Notes: a model not told the origin generated them from the letters alone. Numbered from the stretch's first letter, positions 36,481 to 46,313 are shown. The stretch is 64,000 bases of DNA from Agaribacillus aureus (GCA_030442055.1 JAUJEB010000010.1:1-64000); one strand, 5' to 3'. Numbers and translations: made by a program.

Positions 36481-36902
36481 GGGTCGAGATGTGTTAACTT
36501 AAACCGACTAATCTAGGCTTAGTTATTCAATTCTCAAAACATCATTACTCACTAAAACCTTTCAGATTGAAAAAAAAATATTTAATTTGAAAGAAATAAA
36601 TAAAAAACAGGCTTTGCAGCGGAAATGTCGGGGAGCAGCCGGTGCTTAAAGACCTGGTGATGTATAATAATTATGCGCTTTTAATGTTATACAAAGTATA
36701 AACAGACGACCTGAATTGAATAATACCGGATATAATTTGTTCAAAAAAGGTAAACAGCTATCAAACGAATGTCCCTGATTGGTAACAATAAAATGTTTAA
36801 GCATTAAATATTTGCAACCAAAGAAATTATCAGCTAAGTTTCTTCAAAGTTAATCAGCAAAGACTTTTCTAATTTTATTTATAAAACTAATTAATCAAAA
36901 CC
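36481..36902. other. Intergenic region between divergent genes
   Basis: AT-rich, 422 bp, no gene seen. It should carry the promoters for the SLC13 gene and the YceI gene, but I could not choose a convincing -33/-7 pair. Confidence 0.5.
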
Positions 36903-37559
36903 ATGAAAAATTTAAATTCTTTAATGGTCCTGTTCTTTTTAAGCCTATCTGTATTGTTTACAGCATGCACCTCCGGCACTAAATCGGACACTGCGGCAAG
37001 TGAGGCGGCAGATGAAGCAACAGAGGCGGTAGAGGAAAAAATCAATCTCGCCAACGCGACTATTGATCTTGAAAAGAGCAAGGTAGCCTGGAAAGGAGAA
37101 ATGTTGGGCGTATATGCCCACGAAGGTACTGTGAAGTTCTCGGAAGGCACGGTAACAGTAAGCGATGATGCTATTACCGGTGGCACCTTTGTTGTTGACA
37201 TGTCTTCTATTGTACCTACCGATGAAAACTTCAACCCGGATGAAGGAAAAACGCCGGAGAAGTTGGTAGGACATTTGTCTTCAAACGATTTTTTTGCAGT
37301 GGAGGAAAACCCGACGGCTACGTTCACCATTAATGAGGTGAGTGGCGCTACTGCAAAAGGAACTTTAACAATCAGAGGAAAAAGCGGTGAAGAAACTGTT
37401 GAAAACGTTAGCGTTAGCAAAGATGGTGACGCGGTAAAATTGACAGGGACACTGACTTTTAATCGCAAGAATTATGACGTTGCTTTTGATCATCCGGTGA
37501 AGGAAATGGTTATTTCAGATGATATAAAACTGGATATCGAATTGTTGGCAAGCAATTAA
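36903..37559 (+). CDS. YceI-like lipoprotein
   Basis: The product has 218 residues. A signal peptide ends in the lipobox LFTAC (Cys about 21), followed by an Ala/Glu linker. The YceI lipocalin-like barrel runs from about 50 to 216: SKVAWKGEMLGVYAHEGTVKF, GTFVVDMSSI, then LSSNDFFAVEENPTATFTI and GTLTFNRKNYDVAF. YceI proteins bind long-chain isoprenoids or lipids. Single gene, ending in a terminator shared with the SusD gene. Confidence 0.88.
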   Translation: MKNLNSLMVLFFLSLSVLFTACTSGTKSDTAASEAADEATEAVEEKINLANATIDLEKSKVAWKGEMLGVYAHEGTVKFSEGTVTVSDDAITGGTFVVDMSSIVPTDENFNPDEGKTPEKLVGHLSSNDFFAVEENPTATFTINEVSGATAKGTLTIRGKSGEETVENVSVSKDGDAVKLTGTLTFNRKNYDVAFDHPVKEMVISDDIKLDIELLASN

Positions 37560-37587
37560 TCAAGAAAAATACTTTATCAACTTTAAT

Positions 37588-37617
37588 AAAAAAGGCCGGA
37601 TATTTCCAGCCTTTTTT
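37588..37617. terminator. Bidirectional terminator between YceI and SusD genes
   Basis: An A6GGC arm and a GCCT6 arm form a hairpin with T tracts in both directions, suiting the two convergent transcripts. Confidence 0.8.
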
Positions 37618-37677
37618 ACTTTAACATCAGTTTTTATTGCCAGTGACAAGGGCGTCGCTTTACAATGAGCTAGTATT

Positions 37678-39204
37678 TTACCAGCCTGCATTTTGCACAA
37701 GAACACCGTTGCTGGCTTCAATCTCATGCGGAGGAATGGGCCAGACATGGTGAACCGCCGGATCAAAGTGTGGGCGGGCCGGCCAGGCTTCGCTATTATC
37801 GTGGCTATGTAGCGGTTGGGCGTAAGCAGCATCTGCATCTCCCCATCGTACCAAATCAAAATGTCTGTCACTCCATTCACCTGCCAATTCGCATCTTCTC
37901 TCATGCTTCAGGTCGGTCATGGTCGCGCCGGTTTTGGAAGCAAGACCTGCCCGGTTACGCACCTCATTTAAAGGAGCGTCTCCGTTTTTCCCATCGGCAA
38001 TAAGTGCCTCCGCCTTGATCAGCAATACCTCCGAATAACGCATCAGCGGTACGTTGAGGTCACAGGTAGGCTTATCGCCATTGGGATTGAGCCGGCTGGC
38101 ATCTTCAAAGGGTTCGGTATATTTGCCAAACATATAGCCGGTAACATTATTAGATGTTTGATACCATGAGAAATCTTCTCCCATGTATTTAAAGACGGTT
38201 CCCTCTTTAAAAATGGTGACATCTCTTCTGGCATCCGACTCGTCGTATTCGTCAAATAACTCTTTTGTGGGTTGATAATATCCCCAACCATTGTATTTGC
38301 CCCATCCTTTGTTTTCAAACATGACACCAGGCAAAATGCTCCCGGTTTCCGTGTTGGATACCACAGACCAGATATATTCCTGGCTCCAGTTGTTTGCAGC
38401 AGAAAAAACAGCTCTGAAGTCTTCCGCCGGGTTACCGGTATTGATAAGTTGATGTTCACCTGAGTTAATAACCCGGTCGGCAGCCTCTACGGCTTTTGCA
38501 TATTTTGAAGCATCGTATTGCGCCCAGTACAGGTAGGTTTTGGCCATAAAAGCATTAGCGGCGCTTTTATGTGCTCTGCCGCGGTCCTGGGTATCATAAC
38601 TGCTGAATACGGGGAGTAATTGAGCCGCTTTTTCAAATTCGCTTACAATATATTCATAATTTTCCGAGACGTTGGCGGCGCGTGGGATATTGAACTCAAG
38701 GGGATTTTCGCGATCAATGATGGGAATACCTGCCCTCGCATCACCGTACCGGTAGGCAAGATCCATGTACATAAGACCAGAGAAGAAATAGGCCTCTCCC
38801 ATAGCCCTGTCTTTGAGTTCCTGGCTCACGTTTTCCATCTCTGGAACATTGATAATAATATCATTCGCTCTTTTGATGATTTTAAATTTATTACCCCAGA
38901 TATTTCTGGTATAACCTTCGTTGCCGGTACAAATGAAATTTTTCATTTTGTCAGGGTCTGCCTTAACTCTCCCGGTTACCATATCATCGCTGACGTTGAT
39001 GTACCAAAAAAATCCTCTTCCGTACATATCATCCCAGGTCAGGGGCTCGTACATTGAATTAACCGCAGCTCTGATATCTGATTCTGATTTCCAGAAATTG
39101 GAAGAAGATGGCTCGCCATAAGGCGACAGCTCCAAAAACTCGTCATCGCAACCGCTAAATACAAACAGCATCAAACCAAACAAGGTGACTATTATTTTTT
39201 TCAT
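37678..39204 (-). CDS. SusD/RagB family outer-membrane nutrient-binding lipoprotein
   Basis: The product has about 508 residues. The ATG at 39204 is preferred over an in-frame TTG at 39213. The lipobox is VFSGC, followed by the typical FLELSPYGEPSSSNFWKSESDIRAAVNSMY start. The TPR-like body contains MGEAYFFSGLMYMDLAYRYGDA and a C-terminal LKHERRCELAGEWSDRHFDLVRWG, a RagB signature. It caps the SusC channel encoded just upstream and binds an oligosaccharide or peptide outside the cell. No glycoside hydrolase or peptidase follows, so the substrate is unknown. Confidence 0.95.
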   Translation of the reverse strand: MKKIIVTLFGLMLFVFSGCDDEFLELSPYGEPSSSNFWKSESDIRAAVNSMYEPLTWDDMYGRGFFWYINVSDDMVTGRVKADPDKMKNFICTGNEGYTRNIWGNKFKIIKRANDIIINVPEMENVSQELKDRAMGEAYFFSGLMYMDLAYRYGDARAGIPIIDRENPLEFNIPRAANVSENYEYIVSEFEKAAQLLPVFSSYDTQDRGRAHKSAANAFMAKTYLYWAQYDASKYAKAVEAADRVINSGEHQLINTGNPAEDFRAVFSAANNWSQEYIWSVVSNTETGSILPGVMFENKGWGKYNGWGYYQPTKELFDEYDESDARRDVTIFKEGTVFKYMGEDFSWYQTSNNVTGYMFGKYTEPFEDASRLNPNGDKPTCDLNVPLMRYSEVLLIKAEALIADGKNGDAPLNEVRNRAGLASKTGATMTDLKHERRCELAGEWSDRHFDLVRWGDADAAYAQPLHSHDNSEAWPARPHFDPAVHHVWPIPPHEIEASNGVLVQNAGW

Positions 39205-39244
39205 TGGTTTCAAATTTTAATTTTTTAAAGTGTGAAGGAGTGTT

Positions 39245-42200
39245 TTAAAACTGAAGGTTCAAGCCCCCGATGAAACTACGAGATTGGGGAAACCTGCCAA
39301 CATCTATTCCGTTTCCGACAATTACCTCAGGGTCCAGTCCCGTATAATCAGTGATGGTGAAAAGATTGGTGGCAGTGAGGTATAGCCTTAAATTACTGAC
39401 ACCGATTTTACTGATTAGCGGCTGAGGCAATGAATAGCCCAGTGTGAGGTTCTTCAATCTTAGATAAGAAGCATCTTCAAGATACCAATCCGACACGGTT
39501 CCAAAATTATTATTGTCGTCGTTCAGTGATATTCTGGGAATATCCGAACCGGGATTTCCCGGAGACCAGGCATCCTGGATGTCAGCGAGCATGTTATACC
39601 CCTGTGTTGGTTTTAAAGTGCTGAATTTTAGCCCGTTAAAAACTTTTACATTTTCTACACCTTGGAAAAAGAGACTTAGGTCAAACCCTTTGTATTCAAA
39701 ACGGGCATTCACCCCATAGGTAAAATCGGGGAATGCATCTCCTTTAAAGACTCTATCTTCTTCGTTTAGTCTCCCATCTCCATTCTGATCAATAAACTTG
39801 AGATCTCCGGGCTGGGCCTGGGGTTGGATCAAGCTTCCGTCAGATCCCCTGTGCGCGTTCACTTCTTCCTCACTTTGGAAAATGCCATCGGTTTCAAATA
39901 CGTAAAAAGAGTATAACGCATGTCCTTCTTCTGTTCGTAAAGGAGTCAGGATCCCCCTTACAGAATTACCGTGAGGGATATTGTCATAATTATCGCCTAG
40001 ACTTAATACTTCGTTTTTGATGGAGGATATATTAGCTGAGATGTCGTAGCTGAATGCCCCTTTGTTCTCGTGATACCCCAGTGTCAACTCGATACCTTTA
40101 TTTCTTACCGATCCAGCATTCTCGAATGGAGCATTGCCAACACCTGCTGTACCGCTTAAAGGGATTCTAAGCAGCATGTCTTCGGTCTTTTTTATGAAGT
40201 AATCGACGCTAAAGCTAATTTTTTCGTCTAAAAAACGGGCATCTATACCAATATCGGTCTGGGTAGTCGTTTCCCATTTCAGATCCGGGTTGGCAATTCC
40301 GTTGATGGCGAAGCCGTAGTAATCGTAGGATGCAGGATCGCCGAGGAGCGCTCTGGTTCGGGTCAGGTTTACCGAGGTAGCATAATCTCCCAAAGCGCCC
40401 AGGTTGCCAATTTCTCCCCAGCTGGCTCTCAGCTTCAGGGCATTGATAAAGTTGATATCTTGCATAAAGCTTTCACTGGAGATCTTCCAGGCCGCTGACA
40501 CGGATGGGAAAACCCCATAACGATTGTCTTTAGCTAATTTGGAGGTACCGTCCCTTCGGACGATGCCGCTGAAAAGATATTTGTCTTTAAAGCTATAATT
40601 GAATCTTCCTAATAACGAGATCAGCCTGTTCTCCGTTCTTCCGCCACTGGGAACACCATAGGGACCGTTAGCATTGGGAAAGAATCTGCTTTCCTCACTT
40701 TCATCTTCAAAACCCCGGGCACTCATACGAAAGAACTCAAACCGGTTTTCCTGCACCGTATATCCTCCCAGGACACTGAAATAGTGATCGGTACCAATGA
40801 ATCGCTCAAAGTTAATGGTATTTTCAACCACCCAGGAATTTGAAATTTCATCGGATTGTGTCAACTCGTTGAAATCAAATATTTTTCCCGGTTCCGTAAT
40901 TTTGGAGGTGAAATTTTTTGCTGATGTACTGGCTCTTGTCAGGCCGACATTCAGGCGGTATTTTAAACCTTCAATAATTTCGTAATCGGCAAAGATATTT
41001 CCTGACAAGGTGGTAGTAGGTCTCCTGTTATCCAAACGATGCAAGTAGGCCACGGGGTTGATCAAATCGCCATAAGATCCGGCGTAGGTCAGGTTATCGC
41101 GGGGAGTAACACCGCCGTAAAGATTATTGACCCGGTCTTCCCAAACCTGGGCGCTTGGAGGGTAGTAGATCGCGGAGATAATGGCACCGGTATAACCGGA
41201 ATTGGTATTCACCCCATAATTACCGTCTGTGAAGAATAGCGAGAAGTTTTCTCCTACCGATATTTTCTCGTTAAGGTTAAAGTTACTGTTTAGTCTTAGC
41301 GAGTATCTTTCAGCCTCGGTGTTGACCAAAGTCCCTTCGATTTTCCTGTATCCCAATGAAGCCAGAAATACACCATTGTCATTGCCGCCGCTGACAGAAA
41401 CGTCATAATTCTGCATGCTGCCTCTTCGGAATATTTCGTCTACCCAATTGGTGCGGCTTTCAAAACCGTAGGGGTTTATATTTTCATTAATGTAGTCTCT
41501 ACGCGAATCATCCTGGGCAAACCCGGCGTTATCAAAGGCAAGATTCATAACCTCCGCGTATTCCCGCGCGTTCAGGGCTTCGAGGGTTTTCCAGGTTTCC
41601 TGAAAGCCATAGTAAGTGTTGACGGCTACTTTAGGCTTTCCCGATTCTCCTTTTTTAGTGGTCACCATGATCACCCCAGCCGCAGCCCTGACGCCGTATA
41701 TAGCCGCTGCGGAAGCGTCTTTAAGGACCGATATGGATTCGATATCTATGGGGTTTGGCAACGGTGCGCCCGGAACGCCATCGACCACGTACAGCGGCTC
41801 TTCATTAGATAAGGTACCGATACCCCGGACACGTACGACCGGGGATCGCGTGGGGTCCCCACCATCGTTTACGACGGTGACACCGGCAACATTACCCTGC
41901 AAAATCTGCTGGGCGTTGTTGATAGGCCTACTGGTAATATCCTGGATAGCTTCAACCTGCTCCACTGCCCCTGTAAGGTCCTTCTTTTTTGAATTACCAT
42001 ATCCTACCACAACAATTTCTTCCAGGCGGTCTAAGTCGGGCACCAGGTTTATCTCAAAGAAGGTCCTGTCGCCTACGGTTATTTCCTCAGTCATAAATCC
42101 CACATAGCTAATGATCAGGATCGCGTTACCATCCGCTACCTGAAGGGAAAAATTGCCCTCCAAATCGGTGACGGTACCGGTGCTGGTCCCTTTTATTAAC

Positions 42201-42664
42201 ACATTGGCGCCCGGAATGGCCTCGCCGGATTCCGCATCAACTATTTTCCCGCTGACATCGATATTATATAATCCGCTGATTTCCGGAATATGTGTTTGCT
42301 CCTTTTCATATTTGCTAACAACAATCTGTTGATTGATTCTGGTGAATTTAATTTTTGCTTGCCTGGAAAGTTTTAGAAGGATATGTTCCAGGCTTTCACT
42401 GTTGGTATCAATATTTACTTTCCTTTTGACAGGAACTTTTTTGGTGTTGAAAGAAAACCTGAATTCCGTTCGATCTTCAATGATTTTGAAGGATTGCTGC
42501 AACGTAATATCTCCTGCATCGATACTCAGGTAAATAGCATTCAGCTTTTGGGCATTGGCAAAATCAGCGCTAAATACCAGGGATACAAACAGGATCTGAA
42601 GTAAAATTCCCAGTAATAAATTTCTTGACATTTTAATCAAAAGATTAATAAGATTTTTTTTCAT
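39245..42664 (-). CDS. SusC/RagA TonB-dependent transporter with STN domain
   Basis: The product has 1139 residues. A signal peptide precedes an STN domain (about 45-115: FKIIEDRTEFRFSFNTKKV), which indicates sigma/anti-sigma signalling. Next come a regulatory-like domain (about 135-215, VSGKIVDAESGEAIPGANV), the SusC hallmark EEIVVVGYG, a plug (RPINNAQQILQGNVAGV ... VVDGVPGAP), and a 22-strand barrel ending in SRSFIGGLNLQF. It imports a ligand with energy from TonB, together with the SusD lipoprotein 40 bp downstream. The STN domain and the upstream FecR and sigma genes form a complete transenvelope signalling unit. Confidence 0.95.
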   Translation of the reverse strand: MKKNLINLLIKMSRNLLLGILLQILFVSLVFSADFANAQKLNAIYLSIDAGDITLQQSFKIIEDRTEFRFSFNTKKVPVKRKVNIDTNSESLEHILLKLSRQAKIKFTRINQQIVVSKYEKEQTHIPEISGLYNIDVSGKIVDAESGEAIPGANVLIKGTSTGTVTDLEGNFSLQVADGNAILIISYVGFMTEEITVGDRTFFEINLVPDLDRLEEIVVVGYGNSKKKDLTGAVEQVEAIQDITSRPINNAQQILQGNVAGVTVVNDGGDPTRSPVVRVRGIGTLSNEEPLYVVDGVPGAPLPNPIDIESISVLKDASAAAIYGVRAAAGVIMVTTKKGESGKPKVAVNTYYGFQETWKTLEALNAREYAEVMNLAFDNAGFAQDDSRRDYINENINPYGFESRTNWVDEIFRRGSMQNYDVSVSGGNDNGVFLASLGYRKIEGTLVNTEAERYSLRLNSNFNLNEKISVGENFSLFFTDGNYGVNTNSGYTGAIISAIYYPPSAQVWEDRVNNLYGGVTPRDNLTYAGSYGDLINPVAYLHRLDNRRPTTTLSGNIFADYEIIEGLKYRLNVGLTRASTSAKNFTSKITEPGKIFDFNELTQSDEISNSWVVENTINFERFIGTDHYFSVLGGYTVQENRFEFFRMSARGFEDESEESRFFPNANGPYGVPSGGRTENRLISLLGRFNYSFKDKYLFSGIVRRDGTSKLAKDNRYGVFPSVSAAWKISSESFMQDINFINALKLRASWGEIGNLGALGDYATSVNLTRTRALLGDPASYDYYGFAINGIANPDLKWETTTQTDIGIDARFLDEKISFSVDYFIKKTEDMLLRIPLSGTAGVGNAPFENAGSVRNKGIELTLGYHENKGAFSYDISANISSIKNEVLSLGDNYDNIPHGNSVRGILTPLRTEEGHALYSFYVFETDGIFQSEEEVNAHRGSDGSLIQPQAQPGDLKFIDQNGDGRLNEEDRVFKGDAFPDFTYGVNARFEYKGFDLSLFFQGVENVKVFNGLKFSTLKPTQGYNMLADIQDAWSPGNPGSDIPRISLNDDNNNFGTVSDWYLEDASYLRLKNLTLGYSLPQPLISKIGVSNLRLYLTATNLFTITDYTGLDPEVIVGNGIDVGRFPQSRSFIGGLNLQF

Positions 42665-42713
42665 AAATTTAAGTGTTTAAACAGTTTCACTACATTTTAA
42701 ACAAGATTTGACC

Positions 42714-42793
42714 GGTGGCTGCCTGTGGTGACGCACGGGCAGGCCACAATGGTTAAAACTAACTGTTGAAGTGCCTTGTGGCACTTCTTTTTT
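42714..42793. promoter_or_regulatory. Two consecutive hairpins between the FecR and SusC genes
   Basis: GTGGCTGCC (42715-42723) pairs with GGCAGGCCAC (42738-42747) with one bulge, and GAAGTGCC-TTGT-GGCACTTC (42768-42787) is a perfect 8-bp hairpin followed by T6 on the + strand. Both genes here run on the minus strand, on which the hairpin has no T run. They may cap the FecR mRNA, insulate SusC expression, or stop antisense transcription. Confidence 0.5.
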
Positions 42794-42849
42794 GTATCAT
42801 TGTATTGAGAGTTCAACTCATAGGCACAGGGGTTAAGTTTTGCGATTTA

Positions 42850-43884
42850 TCAACATCCTTTTCCTTTCAGAACGATTTTGTCACCCTGGTACTCGTGCGA
42901 TACATCCAGGGCGTATTTTAGTACTTTCAAAACAGTAGCGATCGGCTCATTTTCAAAGGTGGCTATCCATTGACAGTCTTTAATGGCCGGATTGGCAATT
43001 TTAATACTTACGCCATACCAGATTTCAAGCTTCTTTACCGCTTCTTCCAATGACTCACCGTCTATAATCAGCCGGTTTTCTTTCCAGGCAATGGCCTTTT
43101 CCAGGTCGGTGTTAGTGTTGATGTTAATGGTAGTATCTTTCCTGTTAAAAATGTATTGCTGGTCAGGGCTGAGAAAGTGTTTACGAGCCGCAGCTGATTG
43201 AGAATTGGAAATTTCAACTTTCCCTTCCAACAAAGAAACTTTGACCTCCGGCTCATCACTGTATGCACGGACATTAAAAGAAGTCCCTAAAACCCTCGTA
43301 GCAATTTCTGGGGTGTGGACAATAAATGGTTTCTCCGGGTTACTTACTACATCAAAGTAAGCTTCCCCTTCCAGAAATACTTCCCTGGCATCGCCACTGA
43401 AGGTCTTGGCGTATTTGAGGCGGCTGTTGGCATTTAAATGAACCACGGTACCATCGGCAAGTGTTTGTATGGTCCGTTTTCCTCTGGGGTTGGCCTGCAA
43501 TTCCCAGACGACTTCAGGGGAGGAGGTGTCGCGGGATGACTGCTGAAAGAATACGATGGTGCAAACCGCTATCAAAACAATGGCAGCAGCCAGGCCTCTG
43601 AACAGGTATTTCGAAACCATTGAGGGTCGATGTTTAGCCAACGGGATTGATTTTTCCTCAGCGGCCCTTATTCTGGCGAACAATCGCCGTTTATCCTGTT
43701 CCGGATCGTAAGGGTGGAGGCTGGACCACTTTTTTGGATGATTCCACATCAGGTTCATCTTGTGAAATAAAGCAGCAGCCTCTTCATCCTGCTCCAGTAA
43801 TTTCATCAATTGATCTATTTCTTCCTCGGTCGCTTCCTTCGAAAGATATTTGGTGGTTAATAGCCAAATTTGCTCGTTATTCAT
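42850..43884 (-). CDS. FecR family anti-sigma factor
   Basis: The product has 344 residues. The cytoplasmic N-terminal domain has EATEEEIDQLMKLLEQDEEAAALF; a membrane helix is near 90-110 (LFRGLAAAIVLIAVCTIVFF). The periplasmic domain has WELQANPRGKRTIQTLADGTVVHLNANS and TRVLGTSFNVRAY, and the C-terminal domain has KKLEIWYGVSIKI. It should hold the sigma factor encoded upstream (103-bp gap) and release it when the SusC STN domain reports ligand. Confidence 0.95.
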   Translation of the reverse strand: MNNEQIWLLTTKYLSKEATEEEIDQLMKLLEQDEEAAALFHKMNLMWNHPKKWSSLHPYDPEQDKRRLFARIRAAEEKSIPLAKHRPSMVSKYLFRGLAAAIVLIAVCTIVFFQQSSRDTSSPEVVWELQANPRGKRTIQTLADGTVVHLNANSRLKYAKTFSGDAREVFLEGEAYFDVVSNPEKPFIVHTPEIATRVLGTSFNVRAYSDEPEVKVSLLEGKVEISNSQSAAARKHFLSPDQQYIFNRKDTTININTNTDLEKAIAWKENRLIIDGESLEEAVKKLEIWYGVSIKIANPAIKDCQWIATFENEPIATVLKVLKYALDVSHEYQGDKIVLKGKGC

Positions 43885-43987
43885 TTTTAAATGTTTTTCA
43901 GGAGGAAGACAAAAAGACCGTATAAAATCTACTACTCCGATAGTGGAAAAAATTTAAAAAATGCCAATAAAAACAGTTGTCGGGTGA

Positions 43988-44587
43988 TTAGAGGTTGAAG
44001 AAAGTGGTTGCCAGTATTAATAAAGTGGTATTTTGCCGGCTTACCTGTAAAAACTTTTCAGTGATGTATTTATTGGCCTTTACCATGTGGTTTTGAACAG
44101 TATTTGGAGAGATGGAAAGTATTTGTGCGATTTCCTTGTATTTGAGGCCTTCGAATTTGTTGAGTCTGAAAACAATCTGCATTTGATTGGGCATTTTGTT
44201 GATAAGACCTTCAACGGTGTCCAATAATTCTTTATAATACAGGTCTGTTTCCGTTTGATTTGCTCTACCCGTATTTTCCAGCGACATCAACGGTTCTATG
44301 TCGTATAATTGCTCCTTTTTTAAAAAATTAAGACATTGATTGCGAGCGCATATAAAAAGATAGGACTTTGGATTTTTATCGATGTTCAAATCATCTTTTT
44401 TCATCCATAGGTTAAAAAACACATTGGAAATGACTTCCTGGGCGAGGTCGGTACTCTTTACATAGAGGAATGCAAAATCACAAAGTCTATGGTAATACCT
44501 GTCAAACAAACAGGCCAACGCACTTTTGTTCCCCTGCTTAATCGCAGCAAACAATTCGTGGTCATTTATAGTATTTTTTTTATCCAT
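43988..44587 (-). CDS. ECF RNA polymerase sigma-70 factor (Bacteroidetes SusC/D type)
   Basis: The product has 199 residues. Region 2 includes FDRYYHRLCDFAFLYVKSTDLAQEVISNVFFNLW; region 4 has INKMPNQMQIVFRLNKFEGLKYKEIAQILSISPNTVQNHM. It is the first gene of the sigma-FecR-SusC-SusD series and probably activates its transporter operon. The C-terminus ends in a short hydrophobic stretch (TTLLILATTFFNL), as in many members of this group. Confidence 0.93.
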   Translation of the reverse strand: MDKKNTINDHELFAAIKQGNKSALACLFDRYYHRLCDFAFLYVKSTDLAQEVISNVFFNLWMKKDDLNIDKNPKSYLFICARNQCLNFLKKEQLYDIEPLMSLENTGRANQTETDLYYKELLDTVEGLINKMPNQMQIVFRLNKFEGLKYKEIAQILSISPNTVQNHMVKANKYITEKFLQVSRQNTTLLILATTFFNL

Positions 44588-45188
44588 AAAACAGTATGAT
44601 TAACATACATTAGCGAAGCTAATTACAAATGCCTGCCAGAGAAAAAAAATAACATTAAGGATACATTAACTTTTCATAAACCCAATTTGAAAATGGCTGC
44701 TTTTTTTGACTTATCAAAATCTGCCATTATGATTTTGTCAAAGGAGGTATCCTGGCCTTTGATGTCCTATGACCATCTTGAGATAAAGATTTTCAGGATA
44801 AAATAGGGTTGAATTGAAAGGAATCGTTTATCTTCAAATGCAAAAATCAAATATTTGCGACCCCTGTTTTTTCTTTTGTAGCCTGTCGTAATAGTTGGAT
44901 TCCGCGGGGCTCATTAAGTTGATAACGAAGGTTGGCCATTGGCCGGCATCATTTGGAAAATACAGGAAAAAGAAAAAAGTGATCAGGAGGTTAAAGACCG
45001 AATCGGGTAGGGGTTATACAACTTTTAAAGGAGGAAACGAAAGAAAAGGCTGGCTGATTGGTATGGTTACTATTTCCAATAAAACCATAAATCCGGCACA
45101 CGGGACAAGCAGCCGGCCAACTGATCGCTATGTTTACATAGCGATCATGAAGATTTAAAGTAAAACCTTTTAAATAAAAAACTGAAAA
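44588..45188. other. Intergenic region between sigma and bestrophin genes
   Basis: The gap is 601 bp. It holds the sigma promoter on the left and a perfect palindrome on the right (see 45122-45147). A TTG-started, Lys/Arg-rich frame (44895-45158) runs through the palindrome; I do not accept it as a gene. Confidence 0.5.
45122..45147. promoter_or_regulatory. Perfect 12-bp inverted repeat upstream of bestrophin gene
   Basis: TGATCGCTATGT and ACATAGCGATCA are exact inverted arms around TT. No T run follows, so it is not a typical terminator. It lies 41 bp upstream of the bestrophin start, fitting an operator for a dimeric repressor or a 5'UTR hairpin. Confidence 0.6.
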
Positions 45189-46208
45189 ATGCATGCCGGT
45201 AGAAACTACACCCTGAAGCAAGTTCTCATTTGGACCAGAAGATATATTTACAAGTTTCTGGCGATCTCCATCATCCCTGTTCTTTTGTATGAGCTATTGG
45301 CTATTCAATGGCTTGCCATACCCTGGCTACCCATGGCATTGGTGGGTACGGCGGTAGCCTTTTTGATAGGTTTTAAAAACAATGCTTCCTACGAGCGACA
45401 GTGGGAGGCCAGAAAAATATGGGGGGCTATTGTGAATGCCAGTCGCTCCTGGGGCATCATGGTTATGGATTTTGTGACCAACGAACACGCCGTGGAAGCA
45501 ATTCCCGAGACAGAATTGTATCAGATAAAAAGACAGCTGATTTACAGACATATTGCCTGGTTGACGGCGCTAAGGCATCAGCTGAGAACCAAGAGGGCCT
45601 GGGAAAACCACGAGGTAAAGTCGGATGCTGAATACAGGAAAAGATTTCCCGTGGCCGAAACGCTAAGCAAGCTGGAAGATGATATCAGCTTTTATTTGAT
45701 TCAAAAGGAGAAGGATTATATCATGGGGAAATCTAATCCCGCCGCTCACCTCGTGAGCCTGCAATCCAAACATTTAAAGGATTTGAAATTCAAAGGACTT
45801 ATCGAGGATTTTCGCCACATGGAAATGGAAAATATGCTGGTGGAATTTTATACCCAGCAAGGTAAGAATGAAAGAATCAAAAACTTTCCATACCCCAGGC
45901 AATATGCAACCGTGAACAGATACTTTGTGTGGCTGTTTATTGTATTGCTTCCATTGGGCATGATCTCTGAATTCGCCGAAATGGGCGCTCATTTTGTTTG
46001 GCTGACCGTGCCTTTCAGTACCCTTGTTTCCTGGGTGTTTCATACCATGGAAAGAATAGGAGATGCCAGTGAGAACCCTTTCGAGGGAAGCCCCAATGAT
46101 ATTCCTATTACCGCGTTGAGCCGCACCATTGAAATTGATCTTCGCGAAATGCTGGATGAAACCGAGTTGCCCGAAAAAATGGAACCGGTGAATGATATCT
46201 TAATGTAA
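45189..46208 (+). CDS. Bestrophin-like anion channel family protein
   Basis: The product has 339 residues. It matches the bacterial bestrophin (UPF0187) pattern: an N-terminal amphipathic stretch, two membrane helices (about 24-70, with VAFLIGFKNNASYERQWEARKIWGAIVNASRSW), a long helical cytoplasmic region, a second pair of helices (about 237-275), and a C-terminal segment IGDASENPFEGSPNDIPITALSRTIEIDLREML. Bacterial homologs form pentameric ion channels. Start at the ATG 41 bp after a palindrome; terminator at 46278. Confidence 0.92.
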   Translation: MHAGRNYTLKQVLIWTRRYIYKFLAISIIPVLLYELLAIQWLAIPWLPMALVGTAVAFLIGFKNNASYERQWEARKIWGAIVNASRSWGIMVMDFVTNEHAVEAIPETELYQIKRQLIYRHIAWLTALRHQLRTKRAWENHEVKSDAEYRKRFPVAETLSKLEDDISFYLIQKEKDYIMGKSNPAAHLVSLQSKHLKDLKFKGLIEDFRHMEMENMLVEFYTQQGKNERIKNFPYPRQYATVNRYFVWLFIVLLPLGMISEFAEMGAHFVWLTVPFSTLVSWVFHTMERIGDASENPFEGSPNDIPITALSRTIEIDLREMLDETELPEKMEPVNDILM

Positions 46209-46277
46209 TCAGTTTTTTCCGGACACGGTCACCGAATGGAGTGATTGCTAAGGGGCGATCTTCAATAATGAGACATG

Positions 46278-46313
46278 CCTGTCAGCTGTGAATATTGGCT
46301 GGCAGGTTTTTTT
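46278..46313 (+). terminator. Terminator of the bestrophin gene
   Basis: CCTGTCAGC (46278-46286) pairs with GCTGGCAGG (46298-46306) with one G-T pair, followed by seven T. Confidence 0.75.

Noticed and set aside
44895-45158. TTG-started, Lys/Arg-rich frame upstream of the bestrophin gene
   Set aside because: It has no ATG or ribosome site, unusual composition, and runs through the perfect palindrome; better read as a regulatory or non-coding region.
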